From Cornus controversa (taxonomy: Eukaryota; Streptophyta; Magnoliopsida; Cornales; Cornaceae), in NCBI GenBank assembly GCA_026545225.1, contig CM048850.1, positions 25,222,297 to 25,286,296 of the forward strand: DNA of 64,000 nucleotides. The letters are read 5' to 3'. Under the pieces are notes generated by a model. It was not told the origin of the DNA. It saw only the letters and a list, made by a program, of their open reading frames with translations, and did no database searches. A program made the translations under genes and the position numbers. Positions 44,881 to 56,432 of the stretch are shown here, piece by piece; position 1 is the first letter of the stretch, and each line of letters begins with the position of its first letter.

Positions 44881-45302
44881 TTAGTGGTCAGAGGTATTTT
44901 CCAAGTTTCTAGCTCGTGGGCTAGGGTATTGGTAGATTCGGGTGCATCTTATTCATTCATATTTGCTGCATTTTTGTGTACCTTGGGGTTGGAGGTGTCA
45001 TCAATGAAGCCACCATTGTTGATTGATATGCCTGCTCAGGGTAGAGTTACCTTGGGTAGAGTTGGTTGGTCTTGTGGGATCAAGGTTGTTAGACGTCGGC
45101 TAGTGTTTGACTTTGTGTTACTAGATATGACTAGTTTTGATGTCATTCTAGGTATAGATTGACTGTCTATGTTTAGAGCCACGATCGATGGTTTTTGTAG
45201 AAGAGTGATAGTGTGTACACCTGAGGGTGACTGCTTCTATTTTGGTGTTCGAAATGGGATTGCATATTTCTTGAATAACTTGTTAGTTGAGAAGGATGTT
45301 GT
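44881..45302 (+). pseudogene. Tek-B protease, truncated
   Basis: ARVLVDSGASYSFIFAAF holds an intact aspartic-protease active site (Asp at 44935-44937). FDVILGID follows, then a stop at 45162. The frame goes on through TIDGFCRR to about 45300, where Tek-C begins. Confidence 0.85.
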
Positions 45303-45352
45303 TGTCACGCCCTAAAGTTCGAGTCACCGAAATCCCTGAAAGTCTCTCAATC
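45303..45352 (-). repeat. Tek-C terminal LTR fragment
   Basis: The minus strand ends GACTCGAACTTTAGGGCGTG followed by ACA. It is the last 50 bp of the LTR joined directly to gag, so everything from mid-gag through the rest of the LTR is deleted at this end. Confidence 0.7.
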
Positions 45353-45734
45353 CTTAGTATCTGTGTTTTGGGTATTTCCAATGAATTCCCACTACCGATC
45401 CACTTCCCCTTGTAAATGAAGCGCTGTCACACCCACTCGTAGGTCCTCATGAATTGCAAGAGCAACTATGAGCTTATAAGTTTGATCAATCCAACCTTCC
45501 ACCACTAGTGGGTCATATCCACCTTCAAAAGTAGGTGGTTTAAACTTCACATACTCTTTCATTACAACCATCTGTCGGCTCAAGGAAACCCTAAGTTCTG
45601 CCTTAACCTCCTCTTCCCTCACTTCTCTTACCATTTGCCTCATGGTATCTACCATATTATGCATAAACTGTGTTCTGTCTATTGGCTCATTTGGGGCATC
45701 AGCGCCTCTACCTCCGCTCTCTTCTTGGTGGCAT
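45353..45734 (-). pseudogene. Tek-C gag, N-terminal fragment
   Basis: The start is M-P-P-R-R-E-R-R at 45734 with a stop soon after. Then MKEYVKFKPPTFEGGYDPLV, DQTYKLIVALAIHEDLRVGV and HLQGEVDR correspond to Tek-B gag 43810-43990. A stop follows where Trp is expected, and the coding sequence ends at the LTR fragment. Confidence 0.82.
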
Positions 45735-46021
45735 TTTGCTATATGCACAACAAGAAATCTTATCACCAAGTATAAACATATACACATAACTTCCATCATG
45801 TTCACATAACACCATGCCAAGTTATTTCAAAACTAGCACGTTATAAGGCGTAAACACATAATCATGTCACACATAAGAAATTCATAAACCTTAAGTCTAA
45901 ATCCTTATGTTTTGGTCATTAAAGTTAATGAACATATAACCAAATCTCACCCTTCATCCAAGATATTCAAACCATTACTCTGATGACCTTAACCCGTTGT
46001 CCTCAGGTGTTCAAACCTAGT

Positions 46022-46278
46022 GCTTTGATACCATGCTGTCATGCCCCAATTTTTGACTCCCGAACACCGAGGGTGAGTAAAAGTCAAACACTCGCCACTT
46101 TCATGTACAATCCTACTTTGATATCCTGCTCTGATACCAATATGTCATGCCTCGAAGTTTGAGTCATCAGAATCCCCATTCCAGAACTCGAATTCTGAAA
46201 GTGAACCCATTCACTCAACCCCATGAACGATCCCTATAACAATCATGTTACAATATCATATTTTGATACCAAGTTGTC
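46022..46278 (-). repeat. Three tandem LTR-end / primer-site junctions
   Basis: On the plus strand, GATACCA (primer site TGGTATC on minus) is followed within three to five bases by TGTCAxxCC (the LTR 3' terminus) three times: termini at 46037, 46143 and 46275. One element should have only one. The two spacers are 106 and 132 bp and each looks like a short LTR end. The 46143 and 46275 junctions recur at 49907 and 50039. Confidence 0.75.
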
Positions 46279-47581
46279 ACACCCTGATTTCTAGCTGCTA
46301 GAAACTGAGGGTGAACCCGTCCATTAAACCCCTAATGAACTTCTTCAACCTCTCAATTACCGCAGAATCATAACTCTGCATGCGCACTTATGGGCGCGTA
46401 TACTCAATATCATTTACCTCAATGGTCCCCACACTAGTCCATACGCTTATACATGCTCACTCATATCCTAGAAATCATGAAATTTCATTCCAGGGTAGTT
46501 TCGATCGGTTGACACCTGGGTTCAGCTGACCTTCAGGAAACCAATTTTGTCAATCGGTTGGAGAGTGGATTCAGTCGGCCAAAAGGATGTTTTCAACCAG
46601 TTGGAGCCATCTTTCAGTTGTCTGAAATAGGTCCCCAATTTTTCAATTTTCTGGATCTCACACATTTTAGTCGGCTGATGTAGAGGCTAGGGAACCAAAA
46701 GTGTAGAAACACCTGAAATCTGTATTTTTGAAGTCTAATTGCATATACCAACTATGCACAATCATAATCCACTCTAAAGCAAGATTAAAACTCATTAAAA
46801 GCAACAAAAATTCATATGTTTCTTCTATGAATCCAAAGTGGACACTTTGGGCACGTGTTTCCCCATTATCCATCCAACACCTTGTAAAAATCTTAGCATC
46901 ATCCATACAATGCATCAACATAAAGAGATTTACAATTCCACAAGTCCATACATCACAAGCCCACCTATTTGGTTCAAAATTTACACTTTATACAAATCAC
47001 ATAATCACAATCAATTTACATTTCCCATCCATACATTTCATAAGGAATCCTTACACTTTCATAGTCGTAGTTTGAATTTCATGTATATACTCCAAAAGCA
47101 TCAAAAATTCATATATGACTACGAATAAAATAATTCCTCATGCCATAAGTCGGCATGTGTAACCAAAGCCATAATATCCAAAATGCAAAGGAAAAATGCT
47201 ACAAAACTCCACTTGAGCCTTTCAAGACCCATTAGTAGGAATTCCCTAACCACCTAGGTGCTGACTCGACACCGACCTATATGAATGTATGCTATTACAC
47301 TACATGTCACCTTCAACACTCACATGTTTATTCAAGCAATGCATATTAAGGAAAATGCATGAAAACATACATTATGCGTAGTAATTGATCACATAAGCAT
47401 AAAGATATAACTTCTCTCTCTCAGACCTAATCCGATATCCCAACATGATTTGGACCACTCCGATGAATGTCATACTTCATTGGTAATATTTTAGTTTTCC
47501 TCAATGTGAGTGGACAACTTCGACACTCACCAAACATGGACAGGCCCCAGCCTCGGTATAATGGGACCACTCTGACGGTCA

Positions 47582-48920
47582 TGTGACGTTTATTTTTGTA
47601 ATTGGCAATCTTCAGTGTCAAAACCAAACATAATTGAGTTGTATTATTTGAGTTATATTTCTATCATTGATCATGTAATTGAAGTCTCAGAGTGAGCATG
47701 AAGTTCTACACAAACCATGCAAGGGTTCGTCAAAGTATGAAACTTGAATCTTCAAAAAAAGCCGTCAATGGTCTGAATGAGAATTGGATCGATTGAAGTT
47801 TGGAGATGTTTCCAAATGCATGAGGACATCGTTGATCACAAATAAGAGTCACGTAGTCCTGGTAAAGTGGTGAGAACACATATATTTTAAACCGGGAGGT
47901 TTCGACCTTGAAAAGAGGAACTTTTAAGCAAAATATTGAAAATCTCAAGGTTAGACCAGTCCAAGAGGTCGCAGTAACTCCTGTTAAGTCTACTACAGGA
48001 GTTGGACTGGTCCAAGTGAAGCCCAGACCAGTCCAACTTTTTTGGACTACGAATTTTGACCAGTTTTGACCCGTAATGAACCCAGAACTTTCTAAAATCG
48101 CAGGGACTTGTTTCCTTTCAGATTTTAACTTGTTTTTCATAAAAAATTAGGGTTTTAAGTCTCTATAAAAATCTCATATGATTTCTCTCTCGTGGTGCTT
48201 TCAATAGAGCTTTCAATATACATCAAACTGAGAATTTTTAAAGAGAAAAAACATTGAGATATTTTTCTAGCAAATAATTTTTTCCTCAAATTGTTTGTTT
48301 ATATTTTTGAGAGGGCACACATATTTCATTGAGTGATTTAGGGTGTCTCTATTTGTTTAATCAACTATTCGAAGACTGCATTGAAGATTTCTTCATGATC
48401 AAGTTACTAGATTGGTTTTTTCTACAATTGTTCGTTGGTGAGGAAGGAGAAGATGATTGAGCTCTGAAGGGGACATAATACTTGCTGAGTGTTTGTGTTC
48501 TTCTAGTTACACTTCTGAGAGGATTTTGAGGTTAGTCAAAAATCTGCAGTAGTTGGATGAGGTAGTTGCAATTGTAAGCCTGAGGTGTTTCGAATCAGAG
48601 TTCTTGTTAGAGTGGAGTGGGTGTGAGTCTAGGACAGAGTTTGTTGTACTTTGCTTCGACGATAGTGGATTTGCTTCTCTATGGCTACAAAGCTTTACAC
48701 ATGGTTTTTTTTTCAATCTAGATTTTGCACGTATATCTAGTCCATTCGTTTACTTTACTGTACTTTATTTATTTACTTGCTTTGTGGGATTGCTTTAGTT
48801 ATTCATTGGACTTAAAATTGAATAATCTGAATAATTAAGCAAAAAGCGAGTAAACCTAATCACCCCCCTCTAGGTTTTAAATCTAACTTTTGCATCCGCT
48901 TTCGCACTGTGCAACTCACA
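47582..48920 (+). mobile_element. Solo LTR, Copia-like
   Basis: It is 1339 bp, from TGTGACGTTTATTTTTG to GTGCAACTCACA, with perfect TSD GGTCA at 47577-47581 and 48921-48925. Removing it rejoins the Tek LTR repeat field. A TATA box, CTATAAAA, is at 48163. The CACCCCCCTCTAGG motif near 48861 is often seen near the 3' end of Copia LTRs; superfamily rests on that alone. Inverted copies of TTGGACTGGTC lie at 47956-48030. Confidence 0.75.
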
Positions 48921-49539
48921 GGTCATACCTCATTGGATAAGGATGTCACTTCTATAGCATGGTTGGACAACTCCGACATTCCATGCATGGTCCATTTTTT
49001 CCGTTTCCTCACAATAACACCATATATTAATTTCAAACATATCATGTCAAGCATTTCATTTTCATGCTTCTCAAATGCACAACCTAGTTCTAAAGGTACA
49101 TAGCATGCATTTCTCACCACAAAAATACATATAATCACATATATGTCAAAACTTGCATAATATTCACATATGCCTACAATTCTCCAATTTAGCACATATT
49201 GTTCATGCTCCACCAAATGTATACACTTACTACATATAATTAGCATGCATTTCACACTATATCATTAACACATAATCACATACATATTCATTATTGAACA
49301 TAATCACATATGAACACAAAGTTAGCATATAGGTATTCATTATCTCAACTTCACTTATTTCACATAAAAGCCCCTCATGCTAAACATATCACAAGGAATA
49401 TCAATTTTTGCATAGGAAGAACACAAGGGAAGGAGAAAATATCAAATCCCACATCTCTCACTACTCTCATCCATACAAAACTCAACCTACACCTCACCAT
49501 TTCACTCAAAACCCTAGAATCGACAACTAAGAGAGAAGA

Positions 49540-49553
49540 ACCCCCCCCCCCCC
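49540..49553. repeat. C homopolymer
   Basis: A run of 13-14 C in Tek-C LTR sequence. Confidence 0.9.
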
Positions 49554-49826
49554 TCAATTTTGAAGGCTTTCCAAGAAATCTTCAAGAATTTCACTAGGGT
49601 TTACCTTACCAAAATGCAAGATTGTTTGGTTCAAACCAAAGCCTTAGCCACCTTTTACGTGTTGTCCTTATTCGGCGAACCTCAAATCCATACCGAATCA
49701 CTCTGAAATGTAAAGAGAAGGTGGAGGGATGAAGTTGGGAGAAAGTGGTGTGAGAAATTTCTGAGATCTCCCAGCCCTAGATATTTATAATATCTGGGGC
49801 GCAAAAAGACAAATGTCCCTGGGCCA

Positions 49827-51215
49827 AACACCGAGGGTGAGTAAAAGTCAAACACTCGCCACTTTCATGTACAATCCTACTTTGATATCCTGCTCTGATA
49901 CCAATCTGTCATGCCTCGAAGTTTGAGTCATCAGAATCCCCATTCCAGAACTCGAATTCTGAAAGTGAACCCATTCACTCAACCCCATGAACGATCCCTA
50001 TAACAATCATGTTACAATATCATATTTTGATACCAAGTTGTCACACCCTGATTTCTAGCTGCTAGAAACTGAGGGTGAACCCGTCCATTAAACCCCTAAT
50101 GAACTTCTTCAACCTCTCAATTACCGCAGAATCATAACTCTGCATGCGCACTTATGGGCGCGTATACTCAATATCATTTACCTCAATGGTCCCCACACTA
50201 GTCCATACGCTTATACATGCTCACTCATATCCTAGAAATCATGAAATTTCATTCCAGGGTAGTTTCGATCGGTTGACACCTGGGTTCAGCTGACCTTCAG
50301 GAAACCAATTTTGTCAATCGGTTGGAGAGTGGATTCAGTCGGCCAAAAGGATGTTTTCAACCAGTTGGAGCCATCTTTCAGTTGTCTGAAATAGGTCCCC
50401 AATTTTTCAATTTTCTGGATCTCACACATTTTAGTCGGCTGATGTAGAGGCTAGGGAACCAAAAGTGTAGAAACACCTGAAATCTGTATTTTTGAAGTCT
50501 AATTGCATATACCAACTATGCACAATCATAATCCACTCTAAAGCAAGATTAAAACTCATTAAAAGCAACAAAAATTCATATGTTTCTTCTATGAATCCAA
50601 AGTGGACACTTTGGGCACGTGTTTCCCCATTATCCATCCAACACCTTGTAAAAATCTTAGCATCATCCATACAATGCATCAACATAAAGAGATTTACAAT
50701 TCCACAAGTCCATACATCACAAGCCCACCTATTTGGTTCAAAATTTACACTTTATACAAATCACATAATCACAATCAATTTACATTTCCCATCCATACAT
50801 TTCATAAGGAATCCTTACACTTTCATAGTCGTAGTTTGAATTTCATGTATATACTCCAAAAGCATCAAAAATTCATATATGACTACGAATAAAATAATTC
50901 CTCATGCCATAAGTCGGCATGTGTAACCAAAGCCATAATATCCAAAATGCAAAGGAAAAATGCTACAAAACTCCACTTGAGCCTTTCAAGACCCATTAGT
51001 AGGAATTCCCTAACCACCTAGGTGCTGACTCGACACCGACCTATATGAATGTATGCTATTACACTACATGTCACCTTCAACACTCACATGTTTATTCAAG
51101 CAATGCATATTAAGGAAAATGCATGAAAACATACATTATGCGTAGTAATTGATCACATAAGCATAAAGATATAACTTCTCTCTCTCAGACCTAATCCGAT
51201 ATCCCAACATGATTT
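49827..51215. repeat. Tandem duplication, second (partial) copy, 1389 bp
   Basis: Matches 46063-47451. The left join follows AAATGTCCCTGGGCC; the right join (51215/51216) goes from mid-LTR straight into the end of pol, skipping the first part of the LTR. The ORFs at 50431-50892 duplicate those at 46667-47128 and are not genes. Confidence 0.9.
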
Positions 51216-52265
51216 TATCCTCGAAATTAGGAATATATCTCAAGTAGTGAACAACTCAGGATACATTGATCATACTTCTTGTTCCCACTCCCACATAGCC
51301 TCCTTGACTTCGTGATGCCTACAAAGGACTTTAACTAACGGAATGGTTTTGTCGCGAAACACTTGCTCTCCATCATCTAAAACTTGTATTGGTCTCTCCT
51401 CGTAAAAAACATCCTCTTCCACCTCGAGATCTGTCCAATCTAGTACATGTGAAGGATTCGTCTCATACTTTCTCAACATTGAAACGTGGAAAGTATTATA
51501 TACACTTGACAATTGAGGCGGCAATGCCAAGTGATAAACGACCTCTCCTACACGATCCAATATCTCAAATGGACCGATAAACCATGACGCTAGGTTCCCG
51601 CTATGCGCAAACCTCATCAAACCTCATTGTGGCGAAACCTTTAGGAATACATGGTCTTCCACCTCAAATGCTAAAGGTCTCCACCTTTTTTCAGCATAGC
51701 TTTTCTAATGACTCTCAGTCGTAAACAACCACTGACAGACCATCTGTCTGAGGATGGAAAGCCGTACTGAAATAGAGGTCTGTATCAAGTGCAGCTTGAA
51801 AACTTTACCAAAATCATGACATAAATCTCTATCAGACATAATAGAAACTAGCACTCCATACAGTCTCAAAATATAATCAATGCACAGCCGACTAAGAGTA
51901 TCCATGTCATCTATCACTCAAATCAAAAGAAAATAACCTACCTTGGTCAATCTGTCCACTATGACCCAAACTGTATCGTGACTCTTCCTCGTCCTAGATA
52001 ACCCAATCACAAAGTCCATAGTAATGTGTTCCCACTTCCACATAGCCATTAGTAATGGTTGTAGTAAACCTGTCGGTCTCTGATGATCGGCTTTCACTTT
52101 TTGATAAGTGAGGTACCTCGCCTCAAACTATGAGACGTCCTTTTTCATGCCCTTCCACCAATCTGTACAAGCCAGTGCAATAACCATTTTACCTATGAAC
52201 CTCAAACCTCCATCTGAATGGATGACTCAATCTTCCTCCACTTCGCCACCTGAAATCCCAGTACG
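51216..52265 (-). pseudogene. Tek-C integrase (internally deleted) and C-terminal domain
   Basis: Read from 52265 down: integrase with IMSDRDLCHDFGKVF near 51830, then a jump from LRQMVCQWLFTTESH to KSYAEKRWRPLAFEV near 51700. In Tek-A about 300-350 bp lie between these points and include the third catalytic position. The C-terminus (FIGPFEILDRVGEVVYHLAL and NTFHVSMLRKYETNP) is at 51620-51270. Upstream it joins 63235 once Ath-B is removed. Confidence 0.82.
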
Positions 52266-53762
52266 TGATGCGTGTATTGTCCGTATATCAATTGAAATTA
52301 CTACACTTTGTAATAGAACAAATTTCTTGCAGAATAGGGCTATCGAAAGGGGTGTTGAACTTCAGGGATTATGGTTTGAATGAGTTGGAATACGGAATTA
52401 ATTCTAATTAAATTTAAAAGAAAAGAATTCTAATTTTTATATTTAAACTAATTAAAAGCAATTAAAATAAAGCAAAGGAGATAGATAGTGTGGATAATAT
52501 GAGATAAATTTAGGGTATTTGACTTCACCACTAACGTCACAATCAATGGTCAATTGAATTAACTATGGGGAATTACATCATGCATAAGTGGTGTCGGTGG
52601 CTACAAGCTCACCATCATCCATAAAGAAGATAACATATAATTAAGGATAAGTCATGGACTATCTTCGATTGGCATGGGCCATCTGCCTAACTACTCTACT
52701 CTACTCTAGGGTGCAGTATGGTCCATCTTCTCTAGGCATACTCCATCAAAGCGTATAATAATATATTCAGTGATTACCATTGTGTAATAATCGCTCTCAT
52801 AATCATAGAAAATAAGAGAGATTGAGTTCAATAACAATAACTAAATATCTAAGACAAGATAAGAAATCATTGAAACTGAATTTATAAGACTTTTATTATT
52901 CAATTCTATAATAAGAATCCTCTAAATTACACAATATATGCATGTATATAAAGGTCCCCAATAATTAAAATAATTGAAACATTGATACATAGTTAGGGCT
53001 ACATCAAAACCCTAGTGGATGAACTAGCCGCTCATGGTAGAAGAAGAAGTTTCAATGGTTGAGGAAGAATGCATCATCTTCATGAATTATGCGTAAGATT
53101 TTGTTCTCCAATGATTCTCCACTTGAAAGCTCTGCAAAGTATATTTTCAGTTCTGTCCAAAGGCTCTCCAAACTCCCTAAAACTCCCTTCAATTCCCACT
53201 TTATGCACCGAGAGAATACACCAAAGTACTAATCCAATTAGGAATTAATTAGGTTTTCCCGCAGCACTAATCAGGTGGGTTTTTCCTACTGACGTTCGTC
53301 CCAACTTTTGACCCACTAGAAGTCTGATTGATGGAATATTCGTGAAATACAAAAGTGTCTAGAATCGAATTTCGTTCAACTAATTCAAAAATTAAGTCGA
53401 TTTAAAGCTCAAAAATAAGACTTCTGGACCATTTTCCAAAATGGGATTAAAACTGTATTAAGCGCAAAATTGGGCTTCAGGCTCGTAACCTTCTTAAGCA
53501 GTTGTAATTCTCTTGGACCTTTTCCTTGGGCTGATTTGAGTTGAAATAAAGAGTTGAATGGATCCATTTAATGTAGACTTCATCTAACCCTCTTGTATGT
53601 CTTCTTTAAAAGCTCAAAATCATGGTTTTAATTGAAATAATCATTAAGACCCTGAATATATAGAAAATACTAAAATGAAGTAAAATAACAAAATAATCTA
53701 TTACTAAGAGAATAAAATATACAAGTTAAGACACTAGAATGCGCAACATTCAACGCCGATCA
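52266..53762 (-). repeat. Ath-B 3' LTR
   Basis: It is 1497 bp, plus strand from TGATGCGTGTATTG to CAACATTCAACGCCGATCA. About 60 bp longer than the 5' LTR because of small deletions there, for example around 62240 and 62285. The purine tract GTTTGGGGGTG stands beside it. Confidence 0.93.
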
Positions 53763-55211
53763 CACCCCCAAACTTACATATTATTAGTCCCTTAGTAATA
53801 GAATAAAATAAAACTAAAATAAAGGAAACTAATAGACACTAACTAAACTACCCAACTCCAGTTTCGTGGGAGAAATGATTGCATTTAGCATATGCAATAA
53901 GCCTTTAAACCCCTAGGTTCCCCCTAGTGGACGAGTATAGTCTCGTAAGGGTTTCCAGAAATGTTAACCACAAACATTCAAAATTTTTGTTTCAACATTA
54001 ATCGAGAAAAAGATTACAATATATAGTTACAAACTTGCATTCAAAAATAATTTCAAACTTCCAAATTCCATAATTCAATGCAATGGTCCCCATGTATAAT
54101 TCACATCAACATATCTCAAAGCAACCAACTTTAGCTCCCTCGTGAAAAGTGAACTAGTAATTATCTCATGTGGCATAACCCATCTCTAAATTTATTATGG
54201 CACATACCCCTTCAACTCACTAGCTCTCCTTATTGAAATCATACTTCCAAACATGAATACAAGACTTTTTATTTCTTTATTATTTTTTCCTTTTTCAATG
54301 CTTTATTGGTTGTGCAATGTCTTGATCTTTTAAGCTTTCTGAAAGATCCATGTAGTAAGCTTTCAGTCAGTGACTCCCAAACTATATGGCTTTAGGGCAT
54401 TAGGCGTTAAGACACCCCGAAGAACCTAACTACTCGAATCAGTCAGGCTACAAATCAAGACAACCAATGCTCATCTTTTCGCCCCCTTTCACTTTTGACG
54501 CGAACACTCCGTGCTTCCTAAGGAATAGAGGCCCGATTACTCATGAAAATGATCAAATTGATTTGTTATTCAACATATATTTCAATTTTTTTTCTTTTTT
54601 TTTCTTCATTGAAGTCAAGTAAACACATCATCGGTATTAATTCTCAAGAGATACTAATTAATATCAAGCATATGTAACACAATAACTCAGAGCCATAGTT
54701 TATACCTCACAAGATTATGCTAGTGTGGCTGTGCATGTGCCGAAACTAAAACTAATTACCCCAAGGTATGTTAAGGCAAACAATTATTAAAACCACCTAA
54801 TTTAAACCATAGTTTCCAAAAATTTAAAACATACTCAAAAACTACAAGTTAAGCACCTACATAAGGTATTAATCTCTTGAATAATGTCAAAACATTCTAT
54901 CTAAAAATAAAACAAAATAAAATAAAATAAAAAACTAAGAAAAGAAAATAAAAAAAATCCTAAAATAAGAGAATTTCACACAAATTTCCCCCATAATGCA
55001 AAAAGACACAAAAATAGCATCACCTCACCCCCAAACATAAACTATACATTGTCCTCAATGTACTTCTAACAAAAGCATAGAGAATGGGAAGAACAAAAAT
55101 ACTGGGAATCCAAAGAAGTAGTGGCAAGAAAATATAGCAAACTCGTTGTATGAAGGTAATGCAAGCACACCCCCAAACTTGGATCAACCTATCAAAACAA
55201 ACCACTTCCAG
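53763..55211 (-). other. Ath-B 3' untranslated region
   Basis: Non-coding and collinear with 719-789 plus 3776-5314 of Ath-A. The purine tract is at 53763-53774 (minus strand). Confidence 0.75.
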
Positions 55212-56432
55212 TCAAGGATGTGGTGGTAACTGAGCATTTGGATCCAAGTTTGCCTGGCGCATCAAAGCACGTAGCATCCTACTCATCTCTAGCTGATCCT
55301 GGCGAGTATCACGAAAGTGATCCCCCATCTCTGTCCGCATAGCTCCAAATTGCGTGGAAACCTCAGTCTGTATGGTGCCAAACTGGGTGGTTAAGCCAGC
55401 AATCTGCCCCTCTAAATAATTATAATCATATCCACCAACTTGTGCATGAACATTCTCTTTTTATGCTTCCATCTCCTCTGGATCCTCCACCGGTGGTGGT
55501 AAGTTTATAACTTCCCCTCCTTGGGCCAATCTAGATATTTCACCTAGCGCAGTAATGACTCTTTGATGCTTATGAGATCGGCTCATGTTCCAATCATGTG
55601 TGCTGTAATGAATATCTCGTGAAAAAGCAAGCTCATCCTTATCGACTGCATATCCCTATGCAATGAGTAATTGATGAATAATAGTAGGGAATGGAAATTC
55701 CCAGTCACTTGCACTGTCTGGTGCCTTGGCCATGACCTTTGAATAAAACTTCTCAATTTGGCCCCAGACAATCTGTGGGAATGATAGCCAATGTCCAAAG
55801 TGTATGGCATATAAAGCTCGAAGGAACTCTTGATGCCTCTCGATTTTGTGCCCAATGGGACACATTCTTATACAAAACGACATCAAGGAACCATATATGA
55901 CTTGGCATAGAGGACTTTGAAGCTGCATTATGCTTTGGCCCGGAGAATTGGTTAGCACACAACCATGTAACCAAATTACTCACCGATAAATCATTGGGTA
56001 AAGGAGTGTAGATATTGGTTAAATCAGTCGGGCATTGATGAGGACAGCCCATGGCAATAACAATGGATGACATATCTACCTGAACTCGTGTTCCATCCAC
56101 TAAAGAAATAAGCACGCCCTGCTCGTCAGGTTTTGACATTAAGTTTTGATAAAAGACTTCGACAAGCCTTGGAAATATAGTATTAGATGATGGACCAAAA
56201 ATTGAATCTGACCGACGATGAAGAATATCAGAAATCCTCCATCTTGTCTCAGGAAACATAGCATATAGTTCGGCGATATCAAACGTCACTTGAAAATTCA
56301 AGGTTCTTGGATGCCATCTCTTATGAATTCCATCTCGGCGAGATCTTGAGGAAATGGGTGTTGGACCATGTCATGCTCGGCAAGGATTGCGCGAGCTTAA
56401 AGCACCTTGGTTACTTGCTCTCTTTGGTACCA
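55212..56432 (-). pseudogene. Ath-B 3' ORF (Athila env-like position)
   Basis: The start is M-V-P-K-R-A at 56430-56432, with an early stop. The main part, 56301-55753, encodes 182 residues with PRLVEVFYQNL, GVLISLVDGT and GPKHNAASKS; a frame change near 55855 then moves to FLRALYAIHFGHWLSFPQ and on to a Gln-rich tail ending at 55212. It is clearly the same protein as 5315-6487. A transmembrane or fusion segment was not evident. Function unknown; position matches the extra ORF of Athila elements. Confidence 0.7.

Larger units (their letters stand above)
39423..45302 (+). mobile_element. Tek-B: Del/Tekay-type retrotransposon, 5' part
   Basis: 5' LTR 39423-43398, primer site, gag and protease in plus orientation, cut at 45302 by Tek-C. 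Inserted in Ogre-A RT; the bases before it (TGATT, 39418-39422) are the expected TSD. The LTR has the same termini as Tek-A. Confidence 0.88.
46063..49826. repeat. Tandem duplication, first copy (3764 bp)
   Basis: Bases 46063-47451 recur at 49827-51215 at a constant offset of 3764. I found one difference (46142 A, 49906 C) by eye. The unit is Tek-C LTR, with the Copia-like solo LTR inside its second part. The second copy stops before reaching that insertion, so order of events is not fixed. Confidence 0.9.
46275..49826 (-). repeat. Tek-C LTR (first copy), about 2.2 kb without its insertion
   Basis: Starts at TGTCACACCCTG (LTR 3' end on minus). It carries the palindromic field (46500-46640) and the GGAGTTGTCCAA field (47450-47581, 48921-48995). 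The outer few hundred bases of a full LTR (TGTAGAGACC end) are missing. Confidence 0.75.

Noticed and set aside
46667-47128. Minus and plus ORFs of 84-115 codons, present again at 50431-50892
   Set aside because: They lie in Tekay LTR sequence and are identical only because of the tandem duplication; no protein family resemblance.
48553-48798. Plus-strand ORF of 81 codons
   Set aside because: Within the Copia-like solo LTR, not conserved in character.
49827-51215. Treating the 1389-bp direct repeats as the LTR pair of a new element
   Set aside because: They start and end mid-LTR without TG/CA termini or TSD, and the interval between them is Tekay LTR, so a tandem duplication fits better.
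53823-55211. Possible host sequence in the Athila 3' untranslated region
   Set aside because: It is collinear in both Athila copies, so it belongs to the element.
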